A stretch of DNA of 15,393 nt, taken from positions 1 to 15,393 of the forward strand of contig JAEYQO010000033.1 of NCBI GenBank assembly GCA_023409975.1, read 5' to 3'. The position numbers and the translations under genes are program-made. A model generated the notes under the pieces. That model was not told the origin of the DNA, made no database searches, and worked only from the letters and a program-made list of their open reading frames with translations. Every line of letters begins with the position of its first letter. The first letter of the stretch is position 1. Shown here in pieces: positions 1 through 7,751 of the stretch. The stretch comes from Bacteroidota bacterium (GTDB lineage: Bacteria > Bacteroidota > Bacteroidia > Chitinophagales > Chitinophagaceae).

Positions 1-1028
1 ACATCGTCGTTATTAAAACAGATAGTTTAGGAAATAAAGAATGGTTGAAGGTATACGGATCATCCACGGAGGACTACAGTAATCATGTCTTCCAAATAGG
101 AGGGTTCTACTATTTATTAGCCTACACAGATGGCTATAGCAATGATCATGACTTCTCTGATACGACGCTGTACCCGGGGAATAGCAGGGGCTTTTTGATG
201 AAACTCAATGATACGGGGGGCATAGTCTGGAACCGCTCATTAGCTGACATCCTCTTTATCGATGCGTTATTCGATACAGACGATAGTACATTTGTTATTG
301 CAAGCAGTGCAGTCCATAATACACCACCGTTCTATAGAAATTACGGAGGATGGAATGCTGATTTTGGGGTGGCTAAATACGATCTGGAGGGACAGCTTAT
401 CTGGGCGAAGCTTTATGGAGATCCGGATTTTAAGGATGTTCCCACCGGCATCGAGAAGGGAGCAGATGGCACTTACTGGATAGTGGGTGAATCCGGAATT
501 CAATTGAATCCCCAGCCCCCGCGCATCGGACTTACTGATGGGCTCATGATCCAAATCGACAGTGTGGGAAACAAACTGGGTGAGAAGTTTTTTGGAAATA
601 CGGATTACAATACACCGGATGGCTTGATTAGACTGGGCAAAGGGAATAAATTACTCGTCATGACACAGTTTAATAATACAACCAACCCATTCAGTGAAGG
701 GACATGGTCGTATTCACCAGGTGTCAAAAGAGCACCTACCTTCTCCATTTTCCGGTACTGGCCGCTTTCCATAAATGAAACTGCGCCAGGGGCAGACTCC
801 CTTATCATCTATCCGAATCCCACAAAAGGAAGCTTCACCGTCCGGGTTCCGGAGCAGGGAATGGCTTTGAAGGTATCAGATATGTCCGGACGCATCGTTG
901 CTGAGCGCAAAACCGAGTCCGGACTTCAGACATTGGATGCTTCCGGCTGGGCGAGTGGTACCTACATCATAGAGGTGCTGCACAAAGACGGTACTAAAAG
1001 CAGGGGCCTTGTGCAGCGGGTGGAGTGA
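1..1028 (+). CDS. T9SS cargo protein with C-terminal sorting domain (5' end outside window)
   Basis: The frame is open from the window edge (codon phase starts at base 3), so the N-terminus and signal peptide lie outside; 341 codons are visible. At least four copies of a loose repeat occur, with the pattern K-x-D-x-x-G-x-x-x-W-x-K-x-Y-G: KTDSLGNKEWLKVYG, KLNDTGGIVWNRSL, KYDLEGQLIWAKLYG and a weaker QIDSVGNKLGEKFFG. These resemble blades of beta-propeller surface proteins. The last ~75 residues are a typical type A T9SS sorting domain, opening with IYPNPTKGSFTV and containing VSDMSGRIV and SGTYIIEV. By family knowledge this domain directs export across the outer membrane and is normally removed on arrival. 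The biological role of the repeat part is unknown. It converges on the peroxiredoxin gene with a 54-base gap. Confidence 0.85.
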   Translation, partial: IVVIKTDSLGNKEWLKVYGSSTEDYSNHVFQIGGFYYLLAYTDGYSNDHDFSDTTLYPGNSRGFLMKLNDTGGIVWNRSLADILFIDALFDTDDSTFVIASSAVHNTPPFYRNYGGWNADFGVAKYDLEGQLIWAKLYGDPDFKDVPTGIEKGADGTYWIVGESGIQLNPQPPRIGLTDGLMIQIDSVGNKLGEKFFGNTDYNTPDGLIRLGKGNKLLVMTQFNNTTNPFSEGTWSYSPGVKRAPTFSIFRYWPLSINETAPGADSLIIYPNPTKGSFTVRVPEQGMALKVSDMSGRIVAERKTESGLQTLDASGWASGTYIIEVLHKDGTKSRGLVQRVE

Positions 1029-1082
1029 GGAACCGGTGACAAATACTTCGGCGTATTCGGAAGTGTGCGGTTTGATTTCTGA

Positions 1083-1547
1083 TTACAGCCCCCAGGTCTC
1101 AATGATCTGACGGGCATGATCCGCTGCAACTACCTTCTCAATGATATGATCGATCTTTCCTTCTTCATTGATCAGAAATGTGGTCCGGAAGATCCCCATA
1201 TACTTTCTCCCGAACATCGTCTTTTCACCCCAGACGCCATAAGTATTCACCACCTTGTGCTCTGTGTCTGCCAATAGAGGAAACGGCAGGTTAAACTTCT
1301 GCTCAAAGTTCTTATGTCTGCGCATGCTATCCACGCTAAGTCCGATGACAGTCACTCCTTTTTTCCGTAACCGGCTGATGTTATCTCTCAGGTTACAGGC
1401 CTGTTCTGTGCAGGTAGGCGTGTTGTCTTTAGGGTAGAAGAACAGAGCGACTTTGCGTCCTCTGAAGTCTTTTAAGGATACCAGTGTTCCGTTCTGATCA
1501 GGCAGGCTGAAGTCCGGCGCTTTCCTTCCTTTTTTCAGTGTAGTCAT
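1083..1547 (-). CDS. bcp: Thioredoxin-dependent peroxiredoxin, Bcp/PrxQ type
   Basis: A 154-residue AhpC/TSA-fold peroxiredoxin that reduces hydrogen peroxide and organic peroxides with electrons from thioredoxin, in the cytoplasm. The N-terminus GRKAPDFSLPDQNG and the active-site stretch FYPKDNTPTCTEQAC are diagnostic. C46 is the peroxidatic cysteine and C51 the resolving cysteine, the five-residue spacing of the E. coli Bcp pair. The later RTTFLINEEGKI supplies the conserved active-site arginine. Length is that of the family. The ATG lies two bases after the TAG of the M23 peptidase gene on the same strand, so the two are very probably cotranscribed and may be translationally coupled. No functional link between them is evident. 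Confidence 0.95.
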   Translation of the reverse strand: MTTLKKGRKAPDFSLPDQNGTLVSLKDFRGRKVALFFYPKDNTPTCTEQACNLRDNISRLRKKGVTVIGLSVDSMRRHKNFEQKFNLPFPLLADTEHKVVNTYGVWGEKTMFGRKYMGIFRTTFLINEEGKIDHIIEKVVAADHARQIIETWGL

Positions 1548-1549
1548 TC

Positions 1550-3283
1550 CTATCTCTTGAATCTGTAAATAAGCTCGCTGCTATTGCCGCTCTCGTCACG
1601 AACCGTCAGCTTCAGTCTATGATTACCGGGCGGACAATGCTCGTCAAAGATATAAAAGAACTGATCGCCCCTTGGTTCAAACGCCAGCCATTGTGAAGGG
1701 CCGCCTTCGCTGTCCGGAACCAGTTCTGCTCTGAAAAAGGCCACGGAAGTAAGATCTTCCTTTACCCGAAAGCTGATTCTGTCTGCATCCCTGAAATTTG
1801 TCCCCTGTGGTTGTAGCGGCGTGATCACTGGTGCGGTTGTATCGGCTTCCAACCAGAAAGTACCGAAGTTTCTTACCGGAGCCAGGTACCAGCCATCCTG
1901 GAAAACTGTCGCCTTTCCCTGGACGGAGCGCCCCTCAGTCCAGCGCAACACCACCTTCGGACGGAGTTCAAAAGGTACGAGCTTATCAGGCTTCAGGTAG
2001 AGGTCAAAGTAGTTATGTACCGGCACTTCTGGTGTGTGAATCCTGTACCGGCGGGACAGGCTTTTGGGATCGCTCACACTGTCGAAACTAAAGCAACTGG
2101 CATCATAGAGATCGTTCGGACTGAGCCTGAATCTGACATTGGGATGTTCCCAGCTATTTGACGTTCCTGGTTCAAAAATCTGAAGACAATCCTGGTGTGT
2201 TTCTGTTGCGTTGGTCCCGGTAAGATTGAGAAGGATCGTGCTGGTGTTTCCCTGCGCATCCTTTAATACGATCCGGAGCTCGTGCTGTTTCCCTGGTTCC
2301 AGCGCCAGTGCTCCCTGCTGATCATTCAGGAATGGATAGACCGAAGGGAGTTGGTTTCCTGGCAGCCTGAATAGCAGTTGAAACCATTTGCTTTGTTGTT
2401 TATAGAGCCTGTAATCCACATAAGCGTGTAAATAGCGTGTAACGTCATAGCTGATTTCTTCCAGCCGGATCTGTCCCTGGAGTGAATCGTCGAGGTACCA
2501 GGCAGCAGTATAGAAATTCAGCGTATTCCGGCTCCCGTCCATGAAATCATTTACATGGATGGAGATTCCCAGTTTTGTTGAAGCTGCTGTGATCCTTCCC
2601 GCATGGTAATCAGGACCGTTGCCCTTCAGTTGGATTATTTTTGGCTGCTGCAGGAAGATAGAACGCTCCAGATCATAAACAGCCAGTTCTGTGGGCACCG
2701 GAGCCCGGGTGTCTTTGATGTTGAAGCCGAAGAGCTGGGGATTTACCGGATGCTCTGTTCTGGTATCCCTGATCTCGAAGTGCAGATGGGGTGCGGTGGA
2801 GCTACCGGTGTTTCCACTCCAGGCAATCTGTTCCCCTTTTTTCACGGGAAGCTCACCGGGATCAGGCTTCAGGTCCACCTGCCAGCTTTCCAGTTCATAT
2901 TGCTTATGCTTCATGTACTGCTGAATTGCCGGAGCAAAATCATTCAGATGTGCATACACCGTGGTGTACCCATTGGGGTGATCGACATAAAGGCAATGTC
3001 CGAAGCCCCCCTTATCCATACGGATCCTCGAAACATATCCCTCTGCTGCAGCATAGATTGGATAGTTTTCCTTTCCTTCGGTTTTTATGTCAAGCCCGCT
3101 GTGGAAATGGTTCGTTCTGCATTCTCCGAAGTTTCCGGCGAGCATCAGTGGCAGGTCAACCGGATTACGAAAGTATCCGGCCGGGTATTCCCGGTCCTGT
3201 GCATAAACCGGTGAAGCATTCCAGGTTAATACCACCAAAAAGCATATGTGTTGGCTTATTCTTAAAAGATCTGTTGATTTCAT
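1550..3283 (-). CDS. Secreted M23-family zinc metallopeptidase (LytM-type) with long C-terminal extension
   Basis: 577 residues with a signal peptide (hydrophobic stretch ~11-23, likely cleavage after A28 or A29). The M23 domain spans ~45-180: zinc ligands H61 and D65 (HFHSGLD), then AAAEGYVSRI, then H112 in YAHL, and H166/H168 in STAPHLHFE. By comparison with LytM, H61, D65 and H168 bind zinc and H112/H166 are catalytic; all are present, so it should be an active peptidoglycan endopeptidase in the periplasm or at the surface, not a degenerate EnvC/NlpD-type activator. Residues ~195-577 are probably beta-rich domains without a family I recognise, ending in a stretch (PPGNHRLKLTVRDESGN) like an immunoglobulin-fold domain. 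The gene leads a two-gene unit with bcp and is divergent from the small membrane gene at 3341. Confidence 0.9.
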   Translation of the reverse strand: MKSTDLLRISQHICFLVVLTWNASPVYAQDREYPAGYFRNPVDLPLMLAGNFGECRTNHFHSGLDIKTEGKENYPIYAAAEGYVSRIRMDKGGFGHCLYVDHPNGYTTVYAHLNDFAPAIQQYMKHKQYELESWQVDLKPDPGELPVKKGEQIAWSGNTGSSTAPHLHFEIRDTRTEHPVNPQLFGFNIKDTRAPVPTELAVYDLERSIFLQQPKIIQLKGNGPDYHAGRITAASTKLGISIHVNDFMDGSRNTLNFYTAAWYLDDSLQGQIRLEEISYDVTRYLHAYVDYRLYKQQSKWFQLLFRLPGNQLPSVYPFLNDQQGALALEPGKQHELRIVLKDAQGNTSTILLNLTGTNATETHQDCLQIFEPGTSNSWEHPNVRFRLSPNDLYDASCFSFDSVSDPKSLSRRYRIHTPEVPVHNYFDLYLKPDKLVPFELRPKVVLRWTEGRSVQGKATVFQDGWYLAPVRNFGTFWLEADTTAPVITPLQPQGTNFRDADRISFRVKEDLTSVAFFRAELVPDSEGGPSQWLAFEPRGDQFFYIFDEHCPPGNHRLKLTVRDESGNSSELIYRFKR

Positions 3284-3304
3284 CTCGCAGGTATAATGCA
3301 GTAA

Positions 3305-3340
3305 CTTCGCAGGAACCGAGATACAATTTTTGTTCCTGTG
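3305..3340. promoter_or_regulatory. Inverted repeat in the divergent M23 / DUF6787 intergenic region
   Basis: The two arms CGCAGGAAC (3308-3316) and GTTCCTGTG (3332-3340) are complementary at eight of nine positions, with a 15-base spacer. The right arm abuts the ATG at 3341, and the whole element sits in the only 57 bases separating two divergent genes. It could be an operator for both genes or a hairpin in the leader of the + strand gene. The spacer also carries AATTTTTG (3325-3332), one base away from the Bacteroidota -7 consensus TAnnTTTG, so promoter and repeat may overlap. Function is inferred from position only. Confidence 0.3.
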
Positions 3341-3619
3341 ATGTTTGAAAGACTTAAAAATAAATGGAAGGTAAACAACCTCCAGTTATTATTGGTTCTC
3401 TGCACCTTTGCCCTGGGTGGCAGTCTTTGTGGCTACCTCGGTAAAATGATTCTCAGCCAGACTTCTTTAGATAAGAATGTGGGCTGGTATGTACTGTATA
3501 TTCTGCTGGTCACCCTTCTCTGGCCGCTTTGTGTGCTGACCATCTCCATACCTTTCGGTCAGTTCCGTTTCTTTAAAGCCTACATCGGGAAAATGCTCCA
3601 GCGCTTCAACAGGCGTTAG
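3341..3619 (+). CDS. Small integral membrane protein, DUF6787-like
   Basis: 92 residues from the ATG at 3341; an in-frame GTG directly before it would add one residue, but the ATG is preferred. A basic N-terminus (FERLKNKWKVN) is followed by two hydrophobic segments, ~residues 14-36 (LQLLLVLCTFALGGSLCGYL) and ~48-70 (WYVLYILLVTLLWPLCVLTI), then a conserved-looking SIPFGQFRFF and a basic tail. The pattern is that of the Bacteroidota-specific DUF6787 family as I remember it; no function is known. Two helices with positively charged ends suggest both termini face the cytoplasm. Its TAG overlaps the recO stop codon on the other strand, with the two genes sharing 3616-3619. Confidence 0.75.
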   Translation: MFERLKNKWKVNNLQLLLVLCTFALGGSLCGYLGKMILSQTSLDKNVGWYVLYILLVTLLWPLCVLTISIPFGQFRFFKAYIGKMLQRFNRR

Positions 3620-4353
3620 TGCAGAATAGCCCTTAAAACGGGGAGCGACTTGATGCTCCCGAGGTGCTGACTGTGCTGGTGCAGAAATTCGAGGTACCAG
3701 TCCAACAGCCTGTTTCTGATAATGGCATTCATTTCAACGGTACCTGCGGAAGCCGGATCTGATTTTTCAAGAAGTTGGGAAAGCAATTTCGCTGCCTCAT
3801 CATCTATGAAGGGTGGTTTTGAGGGTATTCCTGAAGAAAAGCCACCCTCCTGCAGATGCAGATGAGGCGTTGCTTCCGACCACCGGCCAGATAGTTCATA
3901 TCCCAGCGCATTACTACACTGAATCACAAACCAGAGCGGCAGATTTCCCAGTCTGCTCAAAGGCAATTGGTCCAGTGACTGAAAATAGGCATAGCTCAGA
4001 TCGAAAAGCTCGGGTTGCCGGGCCTGTTCGGGGAGCAGTTTCAGGATTAGCTCTACTGAGAATAAAGCCACAGCATTGCGAACGACTTCTTCCTGGAGAT
4101 GCTGATAGATGTAGGCTGAATGAAACTCCCGAAGCCGGTGCAGTGTTTTCTGTTCCTTGTGATAGACAACGAGCTCAAGCAGCGAGGCTGGCTGCAATAA
4201 AGCTGCCTTGTTACTGCGCTGACTACTGGTTCGGACGCCCTGGACCATGAACGACTGGACACCATTGGCCCGGGTGAAAATATGGGAAATCAGACTCGTC
4301 TCACCATAGCGCAGGGAGCGCAGCACAATTCCCTGTGTCTTTTGCAATACCAT
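3616..4353 (-). CDS. recO: DNA repair protein RecO
   Basis: 245 residues, the normal RecO length. RecO works with RecF and RecR to load RecA onto SSB-coated single-stranded DNA and to anneal strands. The N-terminal OB-fold start VLQKTQGIVLRSLRYGETSLI, with its conserved GIVL-x5-GE-S pattern, and the following VQGVRTSSQRSNKAALLQP segment are typical. The later helical domain contains CSNALGYELS. A start 38 codons upstream (4467) is possible but would read through the 3' end of porZ in another frame and add an unrelated proline-rich tail. The ATG at 4353 shares its A with the porZ stop (TAATG), the usual sign of translational coupling. The four-cysteine zinc motif of some RecO proteins is absent: only one cysteine remains in that region. 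Confidence 0.93.
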   Translation of the reverse strand: MVLQKTQGIVLRSLRYGETSLISHIFTRANGVQSFMVQGVRTSSQRSNKAALLQPASLLELVVYHKEQKTLHRLREFHSAYIYQHLQEEVVRNAVALFSVELILKLLPEQARQPELFDLSYAYFQSLDQLPLSRLGNLPLWFVIQCSNALGYELSGRWSEATPHLHLQEGGFSSGIPSKPPFIDDEAAKLLSQLLEKSDPASAGTVEMNAIIRNRLLDWYLEFLHQHSQHLGSIKSLPVLRAILH

Positions 4354-6605
4354 TATTCCATGAATACCAGCTTGCCGCTGTGCGTCTGACTGCCATCCCG
4401 GTTGGTGACAAAAATAAGGTAGATGCCGGATTGGGGGCGGCGACCCGTATAGTCCCGTCCATCCCATACCGCTTGTCCGCCATTTGCCCGGGTGCGATAC
4501 ACCAGTTGGCCACTGACATCGGTAATGCGGACGTCGGAGTTCTCAGCGAGGCCACGGATAGCAATGGTACCCGTATAGCCGGGGGGTACCGGATTAGGGA
4601 AGCTGATGACGTTCTCGTTCGTTGGGCCGCCTTCCGTTGCGGTGCCCCGGAAGGAGACGAGGCCCAGGGCGGTGCCGAAGTAGACATCTCCCGTGACAGG
4701 ATCCACTTCTATTTTCTGAAGAATGTTAGAGGGGAGCGGACTGTTCTCTGCAGTAAACCGATGGATGATCCTGTCGCCATCGGGGCTGATCAGCCAGACA
4801 CCGTTGTTCGTACCGATCCATTTCCGGTTGGCGCCATCTACCGCAATGGTATTGACCCGTTCATTCTGAAACAGGTATCCCGCGAACTGGTCATATTGAA
4901 CAATCGGCCGGTCGATAGCGCAGGTGCCATCGAGTACCTGGCCGGGGCAATGAAAAATCCCGATACCATCTACGGTACCGATCCAGATCGATCCTGTTTT
5001 ATCCAGAGCAATGCTGGTAACGCCGCTGCTGACTGCATTTGTGGAGACCCTTACATACCGGTCGTCGCCCGGCAGCTCGGGTGTTCCATTGTCGTTATAT
5101 ACAGCGACACCACCTGGTCCTGAGGGTGCCAGATACCATTTTTGATTATAGTCGTCGATGACCATGTCTACTGCATAGCCCGCGGAAGCTGCGCCACGCA
5201 GCTTTTGCCATTGACCTTCGGGGCTTCTTACTACGATCTCGTGCACGGCGCCAGCCTGTGACAGCCATAGCGCCCCCTGCTGGTCGAAGGCGAGTCCTGC
5301 CACACGGTAAGCGCCAGGGTCACCTACGGTCGGTTCGAGGAAATTTGTATTCTCTTTTAAAAGTTCAAAGCTACCATCCGGCTTAATGATCATCAGGCCG
5401 CTTCGATAGGCGCCGGCATAGACAGTGCCATCGCGCGGATCTTTCGCCAGCGTGATGAAATCTGTTGCATCCATCAGTTCCTGGTATTTGTTGCGGTTGT
5501 AGATATTCCAGCTCCCCTTGTTGTAGTGCGAAACACCGCCCGAGTTCATGGTATAGCTCCAGGTATCGTTGTAGCTGCCGTGGGCGATCCAAACATCTCC
5601 ATCATGGGGCATGATATCGAAAGAGGTGGCTTCTGCGGGGCCCTGGGGATGGAAGTACTGAAACTCATCTCCGCTACGCTTTCCGAGGCAATAAACGGCA
5701 TCAGCCATCCATATGGATCCATCTGCCAGGGCCAGAGTGCGGGAGGCATCACCTTTAACAAATACCGAATCGACCAGGTTCAGATCCTCGTCAAATGCAT
5801 AGGTTTTCCCGTTGTAGAAAGGCAGGTAGAACTCGGCCACCCATAATTTTCCGGCTGCAGAGTCAAGGCTTTTAATCGTCCTGTGTGTCTGATAAACAGG
5901 TTTCAGAGTATCGTTATCGAGCAGAAAAAGGCTGTCGGTGGTGGCAGCGGCCAGGGTAAGGTTGCTGCTGGCCACGTGTTCCAGTGCGCGTTCATCAAGA
6001 CGTTCCCAGGAGGAGAAATCCTGCAGGTTGATGCTGTTCCTGTTGGCTCTGAACAAGCCTGCTGTTGTGGCCACATAGAAGAAATTACCTACAGCAGTAA
6101 AGCTCTTCACTGCAACCGCGATATTATTCTGCGTGAAAGTGTAGGTTTCCCGGGTTTCTCTTTTGGACAGATTGAGTACCACCACGCCAAAGCCGGTACT
6201 GAGGTAGGCAAACCCGTTTTCCGTGTAGATATGGTTGATGGTTTTGTCGCCTGCCAGACTTTTGATCTTGATATCGGGGATATTGTAGAAAGTCTCGTTT
6301 TTGAACAGGTCGATATTGGAGTTGGTGTATGCAATAATGGTGTACCCTGAGGTAATATCGTGACCGATAGCCGCGATGCCTACATCCGACATGCCTTCCA
6401 CCTTGGAGTAGGTGGATATTTCATCACTGGCCGCATTGTAGGTGAAGAAGCTGTATCTGGAGCCTGCATAAATGGTGACACCATCCGTCGCGGCAGCCAC
6501 TGCTTCATTGTAGGGCATATGGGCCCGCCAGTGTCCGATGGGCATTTCCTGTGCCTGGGTCTTCAATATTACTCCCATAGCCAGGAGGATGAGAAGTCTT
6601 TTCAT
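4353..6605 (-). CDS. porZ: Type IX secretion system component PorZ (double beta-propeller surface protein)
   Basis: 750 residues, close to the ~776 of Porphyromonas gingivalis PorZ. PorZ is a surface lectin-like protein of the attachment complex that works with PorU to process cargo and join it to lipopolysaccharide. A signal peptide (MKRLLILLAMGVILKTQAQ) precedes the characteristic opening IGHWRAHMPYNEAV, then propeller blades with repeats such as ATDGVTIYAGSRYSFFTYN, STYSKVEGMSDVGIAAIG and NTIAVDGANRKWIGTNNGVW, the last resembling two-component-regulator propeller repeats. The C-terminus from about residue 663 (ISFPNPVPPGYTG, then ITDVSGQLVY, SGIYLIFV) is a sorting-type domain, also found in PorZ itself. 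It lies 59 bases after purN and overlaps recO by one base. Adjacency to recO is, as I recall, common in Bacteroidota. Confidence 0.85.
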   Translation of the reverse strand: MKRLLILLAMGVILKTQAQEMPIGHWRAHMPYNEAVAAATDGVTIYAGSRYSFFTYNAASDEISTYSKVEGMSDVGIAAIGHDITSGYTIIAYTNSNIDLFKNETFYNIPDIKIKSLAGDKTINHIYTENGFAYLSTGFGVVVLNLSKRETRETYTFTQNNIAVAVKSFTAVGNFFYVATTAGLFRANRNSINLQDFSSWERLDERALEHVASSNLTLAAATTDSLFLLDNDTLKPVYQTHRTIKSLDSAAGKLWVAEFYLPFYNGKTYAFDEDLNLVDSVFVKGDASRTLALADGSIWMADAVYCLGKRSGDEFQYFHPQGPAEATSFDIMPHDGDVWIAHGSYNDTWSYTMNSGGVSHYNKGSWNIYNRNKYQELMDATDFITLAKDPRDGTVYAGAYRSGLMIIKPDGSFELLKENTNFLEPTVGDPGAYRVAGLAFDQQGALWLSQAGAVHEIVVRSPEGQWQKLRGAASAGYAVDMVIDDYNQKWYLAPSGPGGVAVYNDNGTPELPGDDRYVRVSTNAVSSGVTSIALDKTGSIWIGTVDGIGIFHCPGQVLDGTCAIDRPIVQYDQFAGYLFQNERVNTIAVDGANRKWIGTNNGVWLISPDGDRIIHRFTAENSPLPSNILQKIEVDPVTGDVYFGTALGLVSFRGTATEGGPTNENVISFPNPVPPGYTGTIAIRGLAENSDVRITDVSGQLVYRTRANGGQAVWDGRDYTGRRPQSGIYLIFVTNRDGSQTHSGKLVFME

Positions 6606-6664
6606 AAGGTAATTCCAAATGTAAATAATAAACGCTTTGCCTGCCAGAATATTGCCTGCTGCAG

Positions 6665-7231
6665 TTACTGCTGCGATAACAGGAACTCAAGGGTTCTGGG
6701 AAACCAGAAATGTTCCAGGTGATGGATCCGCTCTGCGAGGGAAAAGGGTGAATCTTCCTCTGCTACCCTGCAGCGGGCCTGAAGGATTACATCCCCATTA
6801 TCATAGATTTCGTCGACATAATGTATGGTTATGCCGCTGGTACGTTCCCTGGCTGCCAATACCGCTTCATGAACATACTGACCGTACATGCCCTTTCCTC
6901 CATAGGCCGGCAGGAGTGCAGGATGGATGTTCACAATCCTGTTCCGGAATGCCTGGATGATATTATCGGGTATTTTCCAGAGAAAGCCTGCAAGCACCAG
7001 CAGGGAAGGCTGGTAGCTTTCCAGTTGTTCCAGGAACTCCTCGCCGGAAAACCTGGTTTTATCGATAAGCAGCGTGGGTATAGCGGCTTCCCGTGCCAGC
7101 TCCAGTACACCTGCATTGGCTTTGTTGCTCACTATGAGCGCTACTTTTGCGATAGGGCGTTCCTGGAAATAACTGATAATTGCGGCGGCATTAGACCCCT
7201 TTCCGGAGGCGAATATGATCAGGTTGTGCAT
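6665..7231 (-). CDS. purN: Phosphoribosylglycinamide formyltransferase (GAR transformylase)
   Basis: 188 residues from the ATG at 7231. The enzyme transfers a formyl group from 10-formyltetrahydrofolate to glycinamide ribonucleotide, the third step of purine synthesis, in the cytoplasm. The phosphate-binding loop FASGKGSNAAAI (7-18) and the catalytic triad N101 and H103 (NIHPALLPAYGG) plus D144 (DEIYDNGDVILQ) are all present. An in-frame GTG at 7249 would add six residues (MSSTEL); the ATG puts the first strand, HNLIIFASG, at the usual distance from the start and is preferred. It appears to lead a purN-porZ-recO unit, with a promoter element at 7281-7288. Confidence 0.93.
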   Translation of the reverse strand: MHNLIIFASGKGSNAAAIISYFQERPIAKVALIVSNKANAGVLELAREAAIPTLLIDKTRFSGEEFLEQLESYQPSLLVLAGFLWKIPDNIIQAFRNRIVNIHPALLPAYGGKGMYGQYVHEAVLAARERTSGITIHYVDEIYDNGDVILQARCRVAEEDSPFSLAERIHHLEHFWFPRTLEFLLSQQ

Positions 7232-7280
7232 AAGCTCTGTTGAAGACACACCTTGTACCGTGTACGAGGCGGGCTCTTTG

Positions 7281-7288
7281 CAAAATTA
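7281..7288 (-). promoter_or_regulatory. Bacteroidota-type -7 promoter element for purN
   Basis: Read on the minus strand the bases are TAATTTTG, an exact match to the Bacteroidota -7 consensus TAnnTTTG. It would give a leader of roughly 40 bases before the purN ATG at 7231. No clear -33 TTG is present at the right distance. The element lies inside a 6-base inverted repeat, CTTTGC (7276-7281) and GCAAAG (7289-7294), which could be an operator over the promoter. Confidence 0.45.
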
Positions 7289-7361
7289 GCAAAGCTTTTC
7301 GGGCGCTTCAGGAGAGAAATTTAATTCAATAAGTAATTTTAGACGGAACCTTCTGAAGGAC

Positions 7362-7751
7362 ATGGAAAAGTTACGCATCGATAAATATCTCTGGGCCATC
7401 CGCATTTTTAAGACCCGCTCACAGGCAACGGCAGCTATAGATGAAGGAAAAGTGAAGCTGAACGGCGCGGCCGTAAAGGCTTCAAGAGCCGTGGGTTTGG
7501 GTGATGTTTACGAGATAAGAACACCAGCGAGAAAATGGACTATTGAGGTGACCGGTCTCCTGGATCGTCGGGTGGGATATGAAGAAGCTATAAAGCATTA
7601 TGCTGATCTGACCTCTGAAGAAGATAAACAGCTCAATCAGCGACTGACCACAAGTTTCTATACCGGAAAGCGTTTAAGTAAAACAGGTCGCCCGACTAAG
7701 AAACAGCGGCGCGACCTGAATGAGTTTAATGATGAGATGGATGCTGACTAG
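7362..7751 (+). CDS. hslR: S4-domain RNA-binding protein (Hsp15/HslR-like)
   Basis: 129 residues, similar to E. coli HslR (Hsp15), which binds 50S subunits carrying a stalled nascent chain and helps to recycle them. The S4 domain occupies about residues 3-65: RIDKYLWAIRIFKTRSQATAAI, then EGKVKLNGAAVKASRAVGLGD. The C-terminal part is basic (KRLSKTGRPTKKQRRD) as expected of an rRNA binder. AAGGA lies one base before the ATG, too close for a good Shine-Dalgarno site. TAATTTTA at 7334-7341 is one base from the -7 consensus and could be the promoter. The TAG overlaps the stop codon of the lipoprotein gene on the other strand. The symbol is by similarity only; other S4 proteins are possible. Confidence 0.85.
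   Translation: MEKLRIDKYLWAIRIFKTRSQATAAIDEGKVKLNGAAVKASRAVGLGDVYEIRTPARKWTIEVTGLLDRRVGYEEAIKHYADLTSEEDKQLNQRLTTSFYTGKRLSKTGRPTKKQRRDLNEFNDEMDAD

Noticed and set aside
45..1028. A start at the TTG at position 45 for the first gene
   Set aside because: The frame stays open with matching repeat sequence (IVVIKTDSLGNKEW) to the window edge, so the gene begins outside.
1029..1082. Weak hairpin AATAC-TTCGGC-GTATT between the T9SS cargo gene and bcp as a terminator
   Set aside because: Only five base pairs, mostly A-T, and no T run on either strand.
2603..3348. Long plus-strand reading frames opposite the M23 peptidase gene
   Set aside because: The minus-strand frame encodes a complete peptidase with signal peptide; the plus-strand frames have no recognisable features.
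4354..4467. A 38-codon longer N-terminus for RecO
   Set aside because: It would overlap the sorting domain of porZ, adds an unconserved proline-rich stretch, and the ATG at 4353 matches the RecO family start.
4301..5123. Open frames of 128 and 262 codons overlapping the 3' half of porZ in other frames
   Set aside because: Shadows of porZ: composition is odd and no domain is recognisable, while porZ is a clear family member.
7232..7249. GTG start for purN, six codons upstream
   Set aside because: The ATG at 7231 places the first beta strand where PurN proteins have it; the GTG adds nothing conserved. Not fully excluded.
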